Assembly (NCBI RefSeq): GCF_007829815.1
Contig: NZ_VIWT01000009.1
Location: forward strand, 1 to 64,000
Source of the DNA: Kitasatospora viridis
Lineage (GTDB): Bacteria; Actinomycetota; Actinomycetes; Streptomycetales; Streptomycetaceae
Length of the DNA stretch: 64,000 nt
Reading direction: 5' to 3'
In this document: positions 50,817 through 58,698 of the stretch, piece after piece
Layout of the letters: every line of letters starts with the position of its first letter
How positions within the stretch are numbered: the stretch's first letter is position 1
Notes under the pieces: model-generated
Told to the model about the DNA's origin: nothing
Database searches by the model: none
The model's input: only the letters and a program-made list of their open reading frames with translations
Position numbers and translations under genes: made by a program

Positions 50817-52424
50817 ATGACCCGAGAGATCCAGGCACCGGCGGTGGACCGGCGCGCCCTTCTGCGGCTGGGCGCCGGCGCGGCCGCCGCGGCGGCGCTG
50901 ACCGGCTGCGGCCCCGGCCCCACTCGCTCGGCGTCCCCCTCCGCCACGCCAGGAGGCACCTCCGCCACGCCGGGAGGCACCGTGTCCGCGTCCCCCACCC
51001 GCCCGGCCGGCCCGGCCGACTGGACCGCCCTGGCCAAGGACCTCCAGGGCACCCTGGTCCGCCCCGGCGACGCCCAGTACTCCGCCGCCGCCCGCGTCTA
51101 CCAGCCGCAGTACGACGGGACCAGGCCGGCCGGCGTCGTCTACCCGGCGAACAGTCAGGACGCCGCCACCGCACTCGGGTTCGCCCGCCGCTACCAGCTG
51201 CCGCTGGCGCTGCGCAGCGGTGGCCACAGCTACGGCGGCTGGTCGGCGGGCCCCGGACTGGTGCTGGACGTCGGCAAGCTGAACGGCGTCACCGCGAGCG
51301 GCGGCGGCGCGACCATCGGCGCCGGCGCCCGCCTGATCGACGTCTACACCGACCTCGGCGCGCAGGGCGTGACGATCCCCGCCGGCACCTGCCCGAGCGT
51401 CGGGGTGACCGGGCTGACCCTCGGCGGCGGCGTCGGCGTGACCTGCCGCACCTACGGGCTGACCTGCGACAACCTCACCGGCGCCGAGGTGGTGACGGCC
51501 GACGGGCGGATCCTGCGGGCGGCCGCCGACAGCGAGCCCGAGCTGTTCTGGGCGCTGCGCGGCGGTGGCGGCGGCAACTTCGGCGTGGTCACCTCGCTGG
51601 ACTTCCGCACCCGGCCCGCCGCCGAGTGCAGCTACGCCTTCCTCTCCTGGCCCTGGTCGTCCGCGGCGCAGGTGATCGCGGCCTGGCAGGCCTGGGCACC
51701 GACCGCGCCGGACCAGCTCTGGGCCGACCTGCACCTGCTCGCCTGGCCCGGCGGCAAACTGGAGCTCAGCAGCACCGTCGTCTACCTCGGCCCGGCCGGG
51801 GAACTCGGCAACCTGATCGACCGGTTGGCGGTCGCGCCGAACGCCGCCCCGATCCACACCAAGCCCTACCTGGACACCATGCAGGAGATGGGCGGCGTCG
51901 CGGGCTGGAGCCAGGCGGCCGCCCACCTGCCGGGCACCCTGCCCGGCCAGAACCCGGCGGGCCGGCTGACCCGGGAGTCCTACGCCGCGCGCTCCGACTT
52001 CTTCACCCGGCCGATCCCGCAGGCCGGCGCCACCGCGCTGGTCGCCGCCGTCGAGCGCTACGCGCACACCGCACCGCAGGGCGGCAGCGCGGGCGTGGCC
52101 TTCGACGCGCTGGGCGGCGCGGTGAACCGGGTGGCCCCGGGCGACACCGCCTTCGTGCACCGCGGCGCGCTCTTCCTGGCCCAGTACACCGCCAACTTCG
52201 CGCCCGACGGCACCGGCGTCGCGCAGTCCCGCGACTGGCTGAACGGCCTGTGGACCGGCCTGCGCCCGTACGCCAGCGGCGAGGCCTACCAGAACTACGC
52301 CGACCCGCAGTTGACGGGCTGGGAGCAGGCCTACTACGGCGCCAACGCCGCCCGGCTGCGCCGGGTCAAGCAGAGCTACGACCCGGGCGGCCTGTTCCGC
52401 TTCCCGCAGTCGGTGCCGCTCTGA
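50817..52424 (+). CDS. Secreted BBE-like FAD-dependent oxidase with bicovalent flavin site
   Basis: 535 residues. The N-terminus has a Tat-type RRALLRLG and a lipobox LTGC, so it is an exported lipoprotein. FAD-binding PCMH domain: His137 in SGGHSYGGW and Cys192 in GTCPSVG are the expected two covalent flavin anchors. GGGVGVTCRTYGLTCDNL and the C-terminal BBE motif YGANAARLRRVKQSYDPGGL complete the family. Relatives oxidise carbohydrates or alkaloid-like products. ATG 50817 has GGAG. A hairpin terminator follows. Confidence 0.9.
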   Translation: MTREIQAPAVDRRALLRLGAGAAAAAALTGCGPGPTRSASPSATPGGTSATPGGTVSASPTRPAGPADWTALAKDLQGTLVRPGDAQYSAAARVYQPQYDGTRPAGVVYPANSQDAATALGFARRYQLPLALRSGGHSYGGWSAGPGLVLDVGKLNGVTASGGGATIGAGARLIDVYTDLGAQGVTIPAGTCPSVGVTGLTLGGGVGVTCRTYGLTCDNLTGAEVVTADGRILRAAADSEPELFWALRGGGGGNFGVVTSLDFRTRPAAECSYAFLSWPWSSAAQVIAAWQAWAPTAPDQLWADLHLLAWPGGKLELSSTVVYLGPAGELGNLIDRLAVAPNAAPIHTKPYLDTMQEMGGVAGWSQAAAHLPGTLPGQNPAGRLTRESYAARSDFFTRPIPQAGATALVAAVERYAHTAPQGGSAGVAFDALGGAVNRVAPGDTAFVHRGALFLAQYTANFAPDGTGVAQSRDWLNGLWTGLRPYASGEAYQNYADPQLTGWEQAYYGANAARLRRVKQSYDPGGLFRFPQSVPL

Positions 52425-52447
52425 CCGGCCGCCGCGCGCGATGACGA

Positions 52448-52488
52448 CGGGCAGCCCCGCCTCACGGATGGTGAAGCGGGGCTGCCCG
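52448..52488. terminator. Bidirectional terminator hairpin
   Basis: Perfect 13-bp arms CGGGCAGCCCCGC (52448-52460) and GCGGGGCTGCCCG (52476-52488), between convergent genes. Confidence 0.85.
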
Positions 52489-52503
52489 GGCGTCAGGACG
52501 GGG

Positions 52504-53619
52504 TCAGTGCAGGATCGCGTGCGAGATGGCGCAGGAGTTGGTGTCGTTCGACCAGCTGGCCTGCTCGGCGAACTTGCCGGTGCCCATGCCCACCATGGCG
52601 GCGCCGCCGGCGGTGCCGGGGGCGAGCCAGGCGCACTCGTCGGAGTTCTCCTCGCCGTTGTTGGCGCCGGTCTGCTGGTTGGTCCAGCCGCCCGCCGGGA
52701 ACTGGTCCGACATCATCTCGTGCCACTCGTGGCCCAGGGTCATCGTCCAACCGTCCAGCGTGCCGCCGGTCTTGTTGACGAAGCCGACGCCGCAGCTCTG
52801 CCCCATGTCCATGTTGTACGGCTGGTTGCTGAAGGCCAGCGGGCCGTACGGGGAGGTCACGGCGCCGCCGGTGAGGGTGGAGTCACCGGTGTAGTCGTGC
52901 CAGGCGCAGTAGCCGGTGTTCGGGTCCTGGTAGCCGTCCGGGTCGGTGCCGTGCGGCGAGAGGATCACGTAGTAGGTGTGCCGGTTCGAGGCGGCGGAGG
53001 TGTTGCCGAAGTGCTTGGCCGCCTTCACCGCCTCCTGGCCCAGCTGGTTGCCGGTCGAACCCTGCGGCGAGGCACCGGAGTTGTCGTACCAGACGCCGGA
53101 CAGCACGCCGCCCTTCTGGTACGGGACGAACGAGGCGTTCGACGGGCAGCTGGTGGCGCCGGTCTTCACGTTCTTGCCGTCGCACCACTGGGTCAGGTCG
53201 GCGGACCACTTCTCGCCGCCGGTGCCGATGCCCTTGAACATCTGCTGGGTGACCGGCGCGGCGCCGTCGGGGTCGCCGGTGAAGGTGGCGTTCCCGTTCT
53301 TGTCGGTGCCCTTCTTGCCCCACTGGGTGCCGTAGAAGATCAGGTAGACCTTGGAGTGGCCGTCGTTGACGCCGACCCCGTCTATGCCGCCGCCGTAGGC
53401 GAGGGTGTTCGGGCCGGTGGCGGCGGTGCCCGCCTGCGCGGCGGCGTGGTCCCGGGCAGCGGCGGCCTGGCCCAGGAACGGGACGGCGCCGGGGTGGCTG
53501 TGCGCACCGGCCGCCACCGCGCTGGGCGTGGCGGCCAGGAAGGCTCCGGCGGCGAGGGACAGGGCGGCGACACCGGTGAAGGCGGCGCGGGCCGAGCCGC
53601 GGAGCGTGGGGGTACCCAT
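52504..53619 (-). CDS. Secreted protein with HExxE motif (EXORDIUM/phosphate-induced-like)
   Basis: 371 residues. Sec signal: RAAFTGVAALSLAAGAFLAA with an AVAA cleavage region. The mature protein has VYLIFYGTQWG near its start, GVWYDNSG, YCAWHDYTG and the C-terminal block LGHEWHEMMSDQFP with GWTN and ENSDECAW. HEWHE is an HExxE, not HExxH, motif; together with the following Trp-Thr-Asn and Glu-Asn-x-Asp it resembles plant phosphate-induced/EXORDIUM-like proteins, whose activity is not established. ATG 53619 has GAGAGGA about 10 nt upstream, like the G1 peptidase. Six or more Cys suggest disulfides. Confidence 0.75.
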   Translation of the reverse strand: MGTPTLRGSARAAFTGVAALSLAAGAFLAATPSAVAAGAHSHPGAVPFLGQAAAARDHAAAQAGTAATGPNTLAYGGGIDGVGVNDGHSKVYLIFYGTQWGKKGTDKNGNATFTGDPDGAAPVTQQMFKGIGTGGEKWSADLTQWCDGKNVKTGATSCPSNASFVPYQKGGVLSGVWYDNSGASPQGSTGNQLGQEAVKAAKHFGNTSAASNRHTYYVILSPHGTDPDGYQDPNTGYCAWHDYTGDSTLTGGAVTSPYGPLAFSNQPYNMDMGQSCGVGFVNKTGGTLDGWTMTLGHEWHEMMSDQFPAGGWTNQQTGANNGEENSDECAWLAPGTAGGAAMVGMGTGKFAEQASWSNDTNSCAISHAILH

Positions 53620-53765
53620 CGTGAGCAGTTCCTCTCGTCGGTCGGCCGCACCGAGGGGGTCGGTGGTGCGGCCGGGGCGATGACGCAAGATCAGTGATCG
53701 CGTCCGGCGGCGGAACTGCGGGCGTGCCGGGGTGCGCCGCGGCCCCGGCAGGGCCATGGCGTGGT

Positions 53766-53883
53766 CTTTACCCGTGCAAGCCGTGCTGCCGCCGAGGCGG
53801 ATGACTGGATCCGCCAAGCTCCGTGTGCTGACAGGCTGTTGACCTGCGGGCATCGGGTCCCCGGCGGCTTGCTTGCGGTAAAG
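53766..53883. repeat. 118-bp element bounded by long inverted repeats
   Basis: CTTTACCCGTGCAAGCCG (53766-53783) and CGGCTTGCTTGCGGTAAAG (53865-53883) are imperfect inverted repeats. A smaller hairpin GGCGGAT...ATCCGCC lies inside. It could be a structured leader RNA or a MITE-like remnant. No clear target-site duplication flanks it. Confidence 0.5.
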
Positions 53884-53939
53884 GAAATCAGTGGTGTCGT
53901 GACCGAGTCAACACTCTTGCGTGAGCTTTAGTGATTGGT

Positions 53940-53951
53940 TTGACCGGTCAA
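53940..53951. promoter_or_regulatory. Perfect palindrome TTGACCGGTCAA
   Basis: 12-bp palindrome in the region between the HExxE gene and the sortase-substrate gene. It has the form of a dimeric regulator site; regulator unknown. Confidence 0.5.
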
Positions 53952-54182
53952 TGCGGCGGGTGATCGCGCGGTGACGGTGGATCAGTGCCGCGTGGGGTCG
54001 CGGCCCGCGCCAGTGGACCGAACGGCTGAACCGGGGCGGGCGCGACGGCGCGCTGGCCGGGTGGTCCGGTGTCCGTCGGGCACGCTCGATCCCGGACCCG
54101 ACTAACTGTCGGATCATCAGTTTTTCCTAACGCCGGGCCCGTTCACGTCGGCACACCGGCGCACTGAGAAAGGGCTCAGCCG

Positions 54183-54872
54183 ATGCACACGACACCCCGC
54201 AGGATCGCCCAGACCTTAGCGACCACCGCCACCGCCGCCGCACTCACCTGGCTCCCCGTCCCGGCGCACGCCGCCCCCGGGGACGCCGGCGACGTGAAGA
54301 TCCACACCACCACCGAGGCCGTCGGCGACCAGGCCGACGAACCCAAGGTCTGCGGCTTCTACCTGGACGCCTTCACCTTCGACACCGTCACCGCGGCGGT
54401 CTGGACCATCGAGCAGCAGCCGCCCACCGGCACCGCCGAAGTGCTGAACGGCAGCATCCTGCTGGCCGGCGGCATCGGCCACACCGGCCACCTCAGCCTG
54501 CCGGACGGCCACTACAAGCTGGACTGGTACCCCGTCGGCGCGCCCGGCAGCGCCAAGCACAAGGTCTTCACGGTCGACTGCGCCAGCGGCAGCCCGTCGC
54601 CGAGCGGCAGTTCCTCGCCCTCGACCGGCGGCGGACCCTCCGGCAGCCCCTCCGGCGGTCCGAGCGGAGCGCCCAGCGGCGGACCCAGCGGTGGACCCAG
54701 CCAGCGCCCCGGATCGGGCCGCACCCCCAACGGCCCGGTCGGCGCCGGTGAGGGCGGCGCCAGCGGCAGCTCCGGCCGCGCCGAGATCGCCGGCGGAGCC
54801 GCGCTGGTCGCCGCGGCCGGCGCCCTGCTCGCCCGGGCCCGCCGGCGCGCCAGGCGTCATGCCGACCACTGA
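54183..54872 (+). CDS. Secreted surface protein, candidate sortase partner
   Basis: 229 residues. Signal peptide IAQTLATTATAAALTWLPVP ending AHAA. A compact N-terminal domain of about 110 residues (VCGFYLDAFTFDTVTAAVWT, HYKLDWYPVG) is followed by a Ser/Gly/Pro linker with SGGPSG repeats, a hydrophobic segment (EIAGGAALVAAAGALL) and a basic tail (ARARRRARRHADH). This is the layout of a wall-anchored or membrane-anchored protein, but no LPxTG or LAxTG is visible before the helix. It overlaps the sortase gene, so the two are likely partners. Confidence 0.78.
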   Translation: MHTTPRRIAQTLATTATAAALTWLPVPAHAAPGDAGDVKIHTTTEAVGDQADEPKVCGFYLDAFTFDTVTAAVWTIEQQPPTGTAEVLNGSILLAGGIGHTGHLSLPDGHYKLDWYPVGAPGSAKHKVFTVDCASGSPSPSGSSSPSTGGGPSGSPSGGPSGAPSGGPSGGPSQRPGSGRTPNGPVGAGEGGASGSSGRAEIAGGAALVAAAGALLARARRRARRHADH

Positions 54873-55536
54873 CCGCCGTCCCGCCCGACGACGCCGCGGT
54901 GCCGGCCGGCTGACGGCCGCCACCGCGGCGGGGGCACTGCTCTGCGGCGGCTGGCTGATCACCGACGGCGCCAGCGCCCCCGCCGGCCCGCCCCAGCCCG
55001 AACCCGTGCCCAGCGCCCCCGCCCCGAGCACCCCCGCCCCGGGCACCGCCACGCCCGCCCCGAGCCGCGGCCCCGTACTGCCGCCCTCACCCCCGGCCCG
55101 ACTGCGGATCCGGGCCCTCAAACTCAACGCCACCGTCACCCCGCTGGGCCTGGACGACCAGGGCCGGCTCACCACCCCGCCCGCAGAACGGCACGACCTC
55201 ACCGGCTGGTACCGCGGCAGCGCCACCCCCGGCGAGAACGGCACCACGGTGATCGTCGGACACGTCGACGACCGGCGCGGCCCCAGCGTCTTCTTCCTGC
55301 TCGGCCGCCTGCACCCCGGCAGCACCGTCACGCTCACCCGCGAGGACCGACGCACCGTCACCTTCACCGTGGACGCGGTCCGCAGCTACCCGAAGGCCGA
55401 CTTCCCCACCGCCCAGGTCTACGCCGCCACCGGCCGGCCCGAACTGCGCCTGATCACCTGCGGCGGCCACTACGACCACCGCACCGGCTACCAGGCCAAC
55501 ACCGTCGTCTTCGCCCACCTGACGGGGATCGGCTGA
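54859..55536 (+). CDS. Sortase (class F-like transpeptidase)
   Basis: 225 residues. A signal-anchor (AATAAGALLCGGWLITDGA) and a Pro-rich linker precede the sortase beta-barrel. The catalytic set is His135 in VIVGHVDD, Cys201 in LITCGGHYD and probably Arg208 in HRTGYQANTVVF. LRIRALKLNATVTPLGLDDQ is the typical N-terminal motif of actinobacterial class F/E-like enzymes. Start ATG 54859 overlaps the upstream gene by 14 nt. It probably acts on the upstream-encoded protein or on another exported substrate. Confidence 0.88.
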   Translation: MPTTDRRPARRRRGAGRLTAATAAGALLCGGWLITDGASAPAGPPQPEPVPSAPAPSTPAPGTATPAPSRGPVLPPSPPARLRIRALKLNATVTPLGLDDQGRLTTPPAERHDLTGWYRGSATPGENGTTVIVGHVDDRRGPSVFFLLGRLHPGSTVTLTREDRRTVTFTVDAVRSYPKADFPTAQVYAATGRPELRLITCGGHYDHRTGYQANTVVFAHLTGIG

Positions 55537-55567
55537 GCCCTGCGGGCCCGTGCCGGCCGACGCGCCG

Positions 55568-56140
55568 TCAGACCACGGGCGGCCGCTGGACGTCGTACGG
55601 GTCCCACTCGTGCTGCCAGAGCGCCCCGAACCCCCGCTCCGCCACGTACTGCCGCTCCACCTCGTGGATCGGGTAGACGCCCTGCACGTTCACCAGGTCC
55701 GGCCCCGTGTGCCCGGGCGCCGAGACGTCGATGCGCAGGCAGTCCTCCTTCGCCAGCACCGCCGGTGCGAACACCACGAACGCCGTCATCGGCGACTCCC
55801 CGCAGATCCGCTCCCCGAGATCCACCACGTCCCCGTACGAGAACGGGCAGACCCCGCGCATCCGCTCAGCCACGAACCCGAGCGCGTGCGCCCAGCCCTC
55901 GTCCGGCGAGCTGACGCTCAGGCAGAGCTCCGGCCTCCCGTGCCGCCAGGCCGCGTGCTCGGCCAGCGACAGGCCGTACGTGACCGCCGTCAGCATCCCC
56001 GGCTCCGGCAGTCCCCGGTAGACCACGGAGGTCACCCCCGGCAACCCCGGCCTGCTCGACGGGGTCGGCAGGAACCGCGGCTCGGCCTCCGCCGTGACGC
56101 GCTCCAGGTGGGCGAAGAACTTCTCCACTCGACTCGACAT
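55568..56140 (-). CDS. Suppressor-of-fused (SUFU) domain protein
   Basis: 190 residues from ATG 56140 (SSRVEKFFAHLERVTAEAEP). The domain shows TSVVYRGLPEPGMLTAVTYG, LSVSSPDEGWAHALGFVAE and the C-terminal NVQGVYPIHEVERQYVAERG with FGALWQHEWDP, the bacterial SUFU pattern. Such proteins are common in actinomycetes and are often linked to immunity or polymorphic-toxin loci, but no toxin is adjacent. CAGGCT lies 7 nt before the start, a possible leaderless promoter. Near-match CGACG-N3-CGTCA overlaps its stop. Confidence 0.78.
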   Translation of the reverse strand: MSSRVEKFFAHLERVTAEAEPRFLPTPSSRPGLPGVTSVVYRGLPEPGMLTAVTYGLSLAEHAAWRHGRPELCLSVSSPDEGWAHALGFVAERMRGVCPFSYGDVVDLGERICGESPMTAFVVFAPAVLAKEDCLRIDVSAPGHTGPDLVNVQGVYPIHEVERQYVAERGFGALWQHEWDPYDVQRPPVV

Positions 56141-56178
56141 GCGGCCCAGCCTGCACCACCGCACCGACCGGCCGGTAC

Positions 56179-56206
56179 TGAACCAGTTCTTAACCATCCG
56201 TCAGGC
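56179..56206 (+). promoter_or_regulatory. Putative response-regulator site (three 11-bp direct repeats)
   Basis: TGAACC (56179), TTAACC (56190) and TCAGGC (56201) repeat with exact 11-bp spacing upstream of the membrane-protein gene at 56287. Same spacing and orientation as at 7390-7406 and 63927-63943. Confidence 0.5.
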
Positions 56207-56286
56207 ACACTGCTGACCGCCCGGCAGCCCGCCGGCAGCGCGGCACGCTCGGCCGGCCGCGCCGGGAACGGCCCGAGGACGGCTTG

Positions 56287-56883
56287 GTGACCCTCACGAG
56301 TGACGCAGCACAGGTGGACCGAGCCGGCCGCAGAGCCCGCGGCGGACCCGAGGCCAACGCCCGGCTCACCGCCACCACCGGCGTCCTACTGGTGCTGCTG
56401 CTCGCCGTCCAGGGCTGGACGATCCTGTCCATCACCCGCCGGGTGGAGATCCACGTCTTCGTCGGACTGCTGCTCACCGCGCCGGTCTGCCTCAAACTCG
56501 CCAGCGCCGCCTACCGCTTCGTCCGCTACTACACCGGCGCCCCCGCCTACCGGCGCCAGGGCCCGCCGCCGCTCGCCCGCCGACTGCTCGGCCCCCTGCT
56601 GATCGCCGCCACCCTCGCCGTCTTCGCCACCGGCCTCACCCTCGGCCTGACCGGCGGCAACACCGGCTCCGTCCCGGTGCTCCTGCTGCACAAGCTCGCC
56701 TTCGTCGGCTGGATCTCCCTGACCTCCCTGCACGTACTGCTCAACCTCCCGCAACTGGCCCGCCTGCTCAACCGCCCCGTCCCCCGCGCCGCCCGCCGCT
56801 GGGCACTGATCGCGTTGGCGCTGGCCGTCGGCACCGCCCTCGGCCTCGCGGGCGAGCACCTGGCGAACGCCTGGCGATCCTGA
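56287..56883 (+). CDS. Four-helix membrane protein, possible b-type cytochrome
   Basis: 198 residues from GTG 56287 (GAGGA 7 nt upstream; TTG 56284 is in frame). Helices: LTATTGVLLVLLLAVQGWTI, IHVFVGLLLTAPVCLKLASA, LLGPLLIAATLAVFATGLTL, LHKLAFVGWISLTSLHVLLN, and a C-terminal helix. The His residues in helices 2 and 4 (EIHVF, LLHKL, SLHVL) are placed as possible haem ligands, as in cytochrome b561/ferric-reductase-like proteins; this is inference. Direct repeats upstream resemble those of the redox operon at 60-64 kb. Confidence 0.72.
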   Translation: MTLTSDAAQVDRAGRRARGGPEANARLTATTGVLLVLLLAVQGWTILSITRRVEIHVFVGLLLTAPVCLKLASAAYRFVRYYTGAPAYRRQGPPPLARRLLGPLLIAATLAVFATGLTLGLTGGNTGSVPVLLLHKLAFVGWISLTSLHVLLNLPQLARLLNRPVPRAARRWALIALALAVGTALGLAGEHLANAWRS

Positions 56884-57029
56884 CCCTTCGTCACGACATC
56901 AGCCGGCTGCTGCCCCCGCGCGACGCAGTACCGCCGATCCGCGGTCTGGGAGGACGTCCGCCCTGGACGCGCGGTATCAAGCCGGTGATCGTTCGACGCG
57001 ACGTCGCTCACCAGGGCCTGCTCGATCAT
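56884..57029. other. Non-coding remnant DNA
   Basis: Between the membrane-protein stop and the transposase remnant. TGACCCTTCGTCA at 56881-56893 is a one-mismatch relative of the boundary palindrome and overlaps the stop codon. No gene seen. Confidence 0.4.
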
Positions 57030-57350
57030 CTGCCCGGCCATCTTCGACGCTCCGCCTCACCTCGGCGCCAAGGGCTTCGACACGGGCTCGGACTCGCTTG
57101 TCGTCGATGATCCGGCCGGCCGTCGACCTGGGCACGCCGAACAGCGGCGCGAGTTGCCGTAGCGTCAGGTTCGTGCGCCGTAGGCGGCGACCAGCAGAAC
57201 CCGGTTCTCCAACGGCAGACTCCAGGGTCGGCCCGGCCCGACGGTTTCGGCGCCCTCACGGCGCAGTGCCGTAACCAGCTTGCGGAAGTCCCACGGGCTC
57301 AACCCGGTGAACGGGGCTCTCCAGGACGGCTCCGACGCCGTGACTGCACC
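57030..57350 (-). pseudogene. IS5-family transposase remnant, frameshifted and truncated
   Basis: On the minus strand one frame reads WRAPFTGLSPWDFRKLVTAL and SLPLENRVLLVAAYGA; after a frameshift near 57177 another frame continues NLTLRQLAPLFGVPRSTAGR with IIDDKRVRARVE. Joined, these match the N-terminal helix-turn-helix part of an IS5-type transposase (NRVLLVAAYxRTNLTLRQLAPLFGV...). The DDE catalytic part is absent and there are internal stops. It marks an old insertion at the left side of the accessory island. Confidence 0.65.
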
Positions 57351-57404
57351 ACTCGATGCTCCGCCCCGACCCCGCCCAGTGATCCCGCCTTGCCGAGATC
57401 CATG

Positions 57405-57594
57405 ACAACCTCATCTCGCCCGAATCGAGGAGGCCAAGCGCGAAGGCCGGCTCGGCGAGATCGAAGGACTCGGAGTCAGCCTCGCCGGTGCGGAGGCCAA
57501 GCTCACGCAACTCAACATGCAGAACACGAATCCTCAACGTGCCGTCGATCTCGGCATGCCGTCATATCGAGAGAGCGCACCACGTGTCGGCTGA
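57405..57594 (+). pseudogene. Remnant of a recombinase/integrase C-terminus
   Basis: The plus strand reads EIHDNL, then after a frameshift LARIEEAKREGRLGEIEGLG, VSLAGAEAKLTQLN and AVDLGMPSYRESAPRVG before TGA at 57592-57594. I recall similar Glu/Lys-rich C-terminal tails in tyrosine-type integrases of Streptomyces mobile elements. Most of the gene is missing. Confidence 0.45.
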
Positions 57595-57600
57595 GAAATG

Positions 57601-58134
57601 TCAAGCAATCAGCTTCTTGAGCCAGTCCGGAGGTTCCGCAAGAGTGACGGCTCCATAAAGCTGTCGGCCATAGAACAATGCGGCAAGCTCGTCGAGCATT
57701 ACAGGCGTCAGAGCGTCATTGCGCATGTCTACCCACAGCCGACTCCCCAGGAATGGGGGAACGGAATGGCCATCGCCATCGCGAAGCACTGGAATCACTC
57801 GCCGGCCCGGCTCGGCTGAAGCCATGAATCTCTTTATGAGGACCTTTTCATAGCCGACGCCGCCGGCGTCCCTCCTGGCTCTATCGGCATAGTTTGGGGT
57901 GCAAATCACCGCGATATGGTTGCATGATTCGACAAGTCGTTCCATGAAGTCATCGAGAGAATCGCCGTAGCTAGTTCCATGGACGTCCACTACCGCGTCC
58001 ACTCCAAGGGACCTCAGCCCGTTGGTAAAGTCCTCGCGCACCCATAGCTTGTGTGGCTCACTGTCCCAGGAGTAGGAGACGAACACCACGGGGGCGGGTC
58101 CCGTAGGTCCGAGTGCGGGAACAGTGCTGGTCAT
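57601..58134 (-). CDS. TIR/SEFIR-domain protein
   Basis: 177 residues, one domain. VVFVSYSWDSEPHKLWVRED is the box-1 strand and loop of SEFIR/TIR proteins; DVHGTSYGDSLDDFMERLVE holds an acidic helix that could carry the NADase Glu; HIAVICTPNYADR and GGVGYEKVLI are box 2-like. The C-terminus continues with FLGSRLWVDMRN. Bacterial TIR domains often act in phage defence as NAD-consuming enzymes or signal producers. ATG 58134 overlaps the RES stop (ATGA), so the two are translationally coupled. GC is visibly lower than in the flanks. Confidence 0.85.
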   Translation of the reverse strand: MTSTVPALGPTGPAPVVFVSYSWDSEPHKLWVREDFTNGLRSLGVDAVVDVHGTSYGDSLDDFMERLVESCNHIAVICTPNYADRARRDAGGVGYEKVLIKRFMASAEPGRRVIPVLRDGDGHSVPPFLGSRLWVDMRNDALTPVMLDELAALFYGRQLYGAVTLAEPPDWLKKLIA

Positions 58135-58697
58135 GACACGCCCACCCGGCGGCTGCCCGACTCTGGATCGGGCAGCACTTCGACGCCCAGCTTCTTCAGG
58201 ATTTCATCGGGGATGAGAGTATCTCTGGCGACTTTGGCATACCTGGTACTTCCGACCTCGCCGAAGACTGCAAATAGTCGACCGGGGCCCGCGGGGAAGG
58301 CGATTCCGTCGAATCCGGACTCGAGCGCGACTGTCGCGAAGTCCTGGCCCAGCGTGTAATCTTCGGACTCGACGAGCTCCCGAAGCGGGAATCCCATTCT
58401 GGGAATATCTCGGGAGGTGAGATCTATCAGGCGAAGTGGAGTTGGGAACCGGAGTTCGCTGAGAATGTACCTCTCCAGGTCGGAGCTTCGGATGACCTTC
58501 AGGCCTCCGATGAATGCAAATGTCGCATTCACCTCGTCCGGGGCCAGGTACAGGACTCCTGTTTCTGGCTGGTCTGGCACGAATCGGGCGGGCCCGCGGA
58601 AATAGAATTCCGGATCGTAATTGCGCCTATGAAGGCGCCATCCCACCTGAGTTTCCTGTGATGGCAGGGATTCGATCGGCCATGGCGTCGTATTCAT
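58131..58697 (-). CDS. RES-domain protein (NAD-targeting toxin family), diverged
   Basis: 188 residues. GWRLHRRNYDPEFYF, ARFVPDQPETGVLYLAPDEV, ATFAFIGG, LSELRFPTPLRLIDLTSRDI, DYTLGQDFATVA and SGFDGIAFP follow the RES order. RES proteins are NAD+ phosphorylases/hydrolases and usually toxins. The Glu expected after the GVLYLA segment (AFAE in relatives) appears as Phe, and the Ser motif near the end (YRSRH) appears as FPAGPG, so activity may be lost or altered. ATG 58697 begins one base after the XRE stop. In the line 58381-58440 I count 33 G+C of 60, well below the flanks. Confidence 0.75.
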   Translation of the reverse strand: MNTTPWPIESLPSQETQVGWRLHRRNYDPEFYFRGPARFVPDQPETGVLYLAPDEVNATFAFIGGLKVIRSSDLERYILSELRFPTPLRLIDLTSRDIPRMGFPLRELVESEDYTLGQDFATVALESGFDGIAFPAGPGRLFAVFGEVGSTRYAKVARDTLIPDEILKKLGVEVLPDPESGSRRVGVS

Positions 58698-58698
58698 A

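Larger units (their letters stand above)
53620..54182. other. Long intergenic region between divergent secreted-protein genes
   Basis: 563 bp without a supported gene. It holds an imperfect hairpin at 53644-53673 in the leader of the HExxE gene, the 118-bp inverted-repeat element at 53766-53883 and a perfect palindrome at 53940-53951. Base composition is less GC-rich from about 53880 to 53960. Confidence 0.6.

Noticed and set aside
56969..57600. Complete insertion sequence
   Set aside because: No terminal inverted repeats, no DDE domain and several frameshifts; only fragments remain.
57601..58134. Thoeris defence system
   Set aside because: The TIR protein has no ThsA-like SIR2/SLOG partner; the neighbour is a RES protein.
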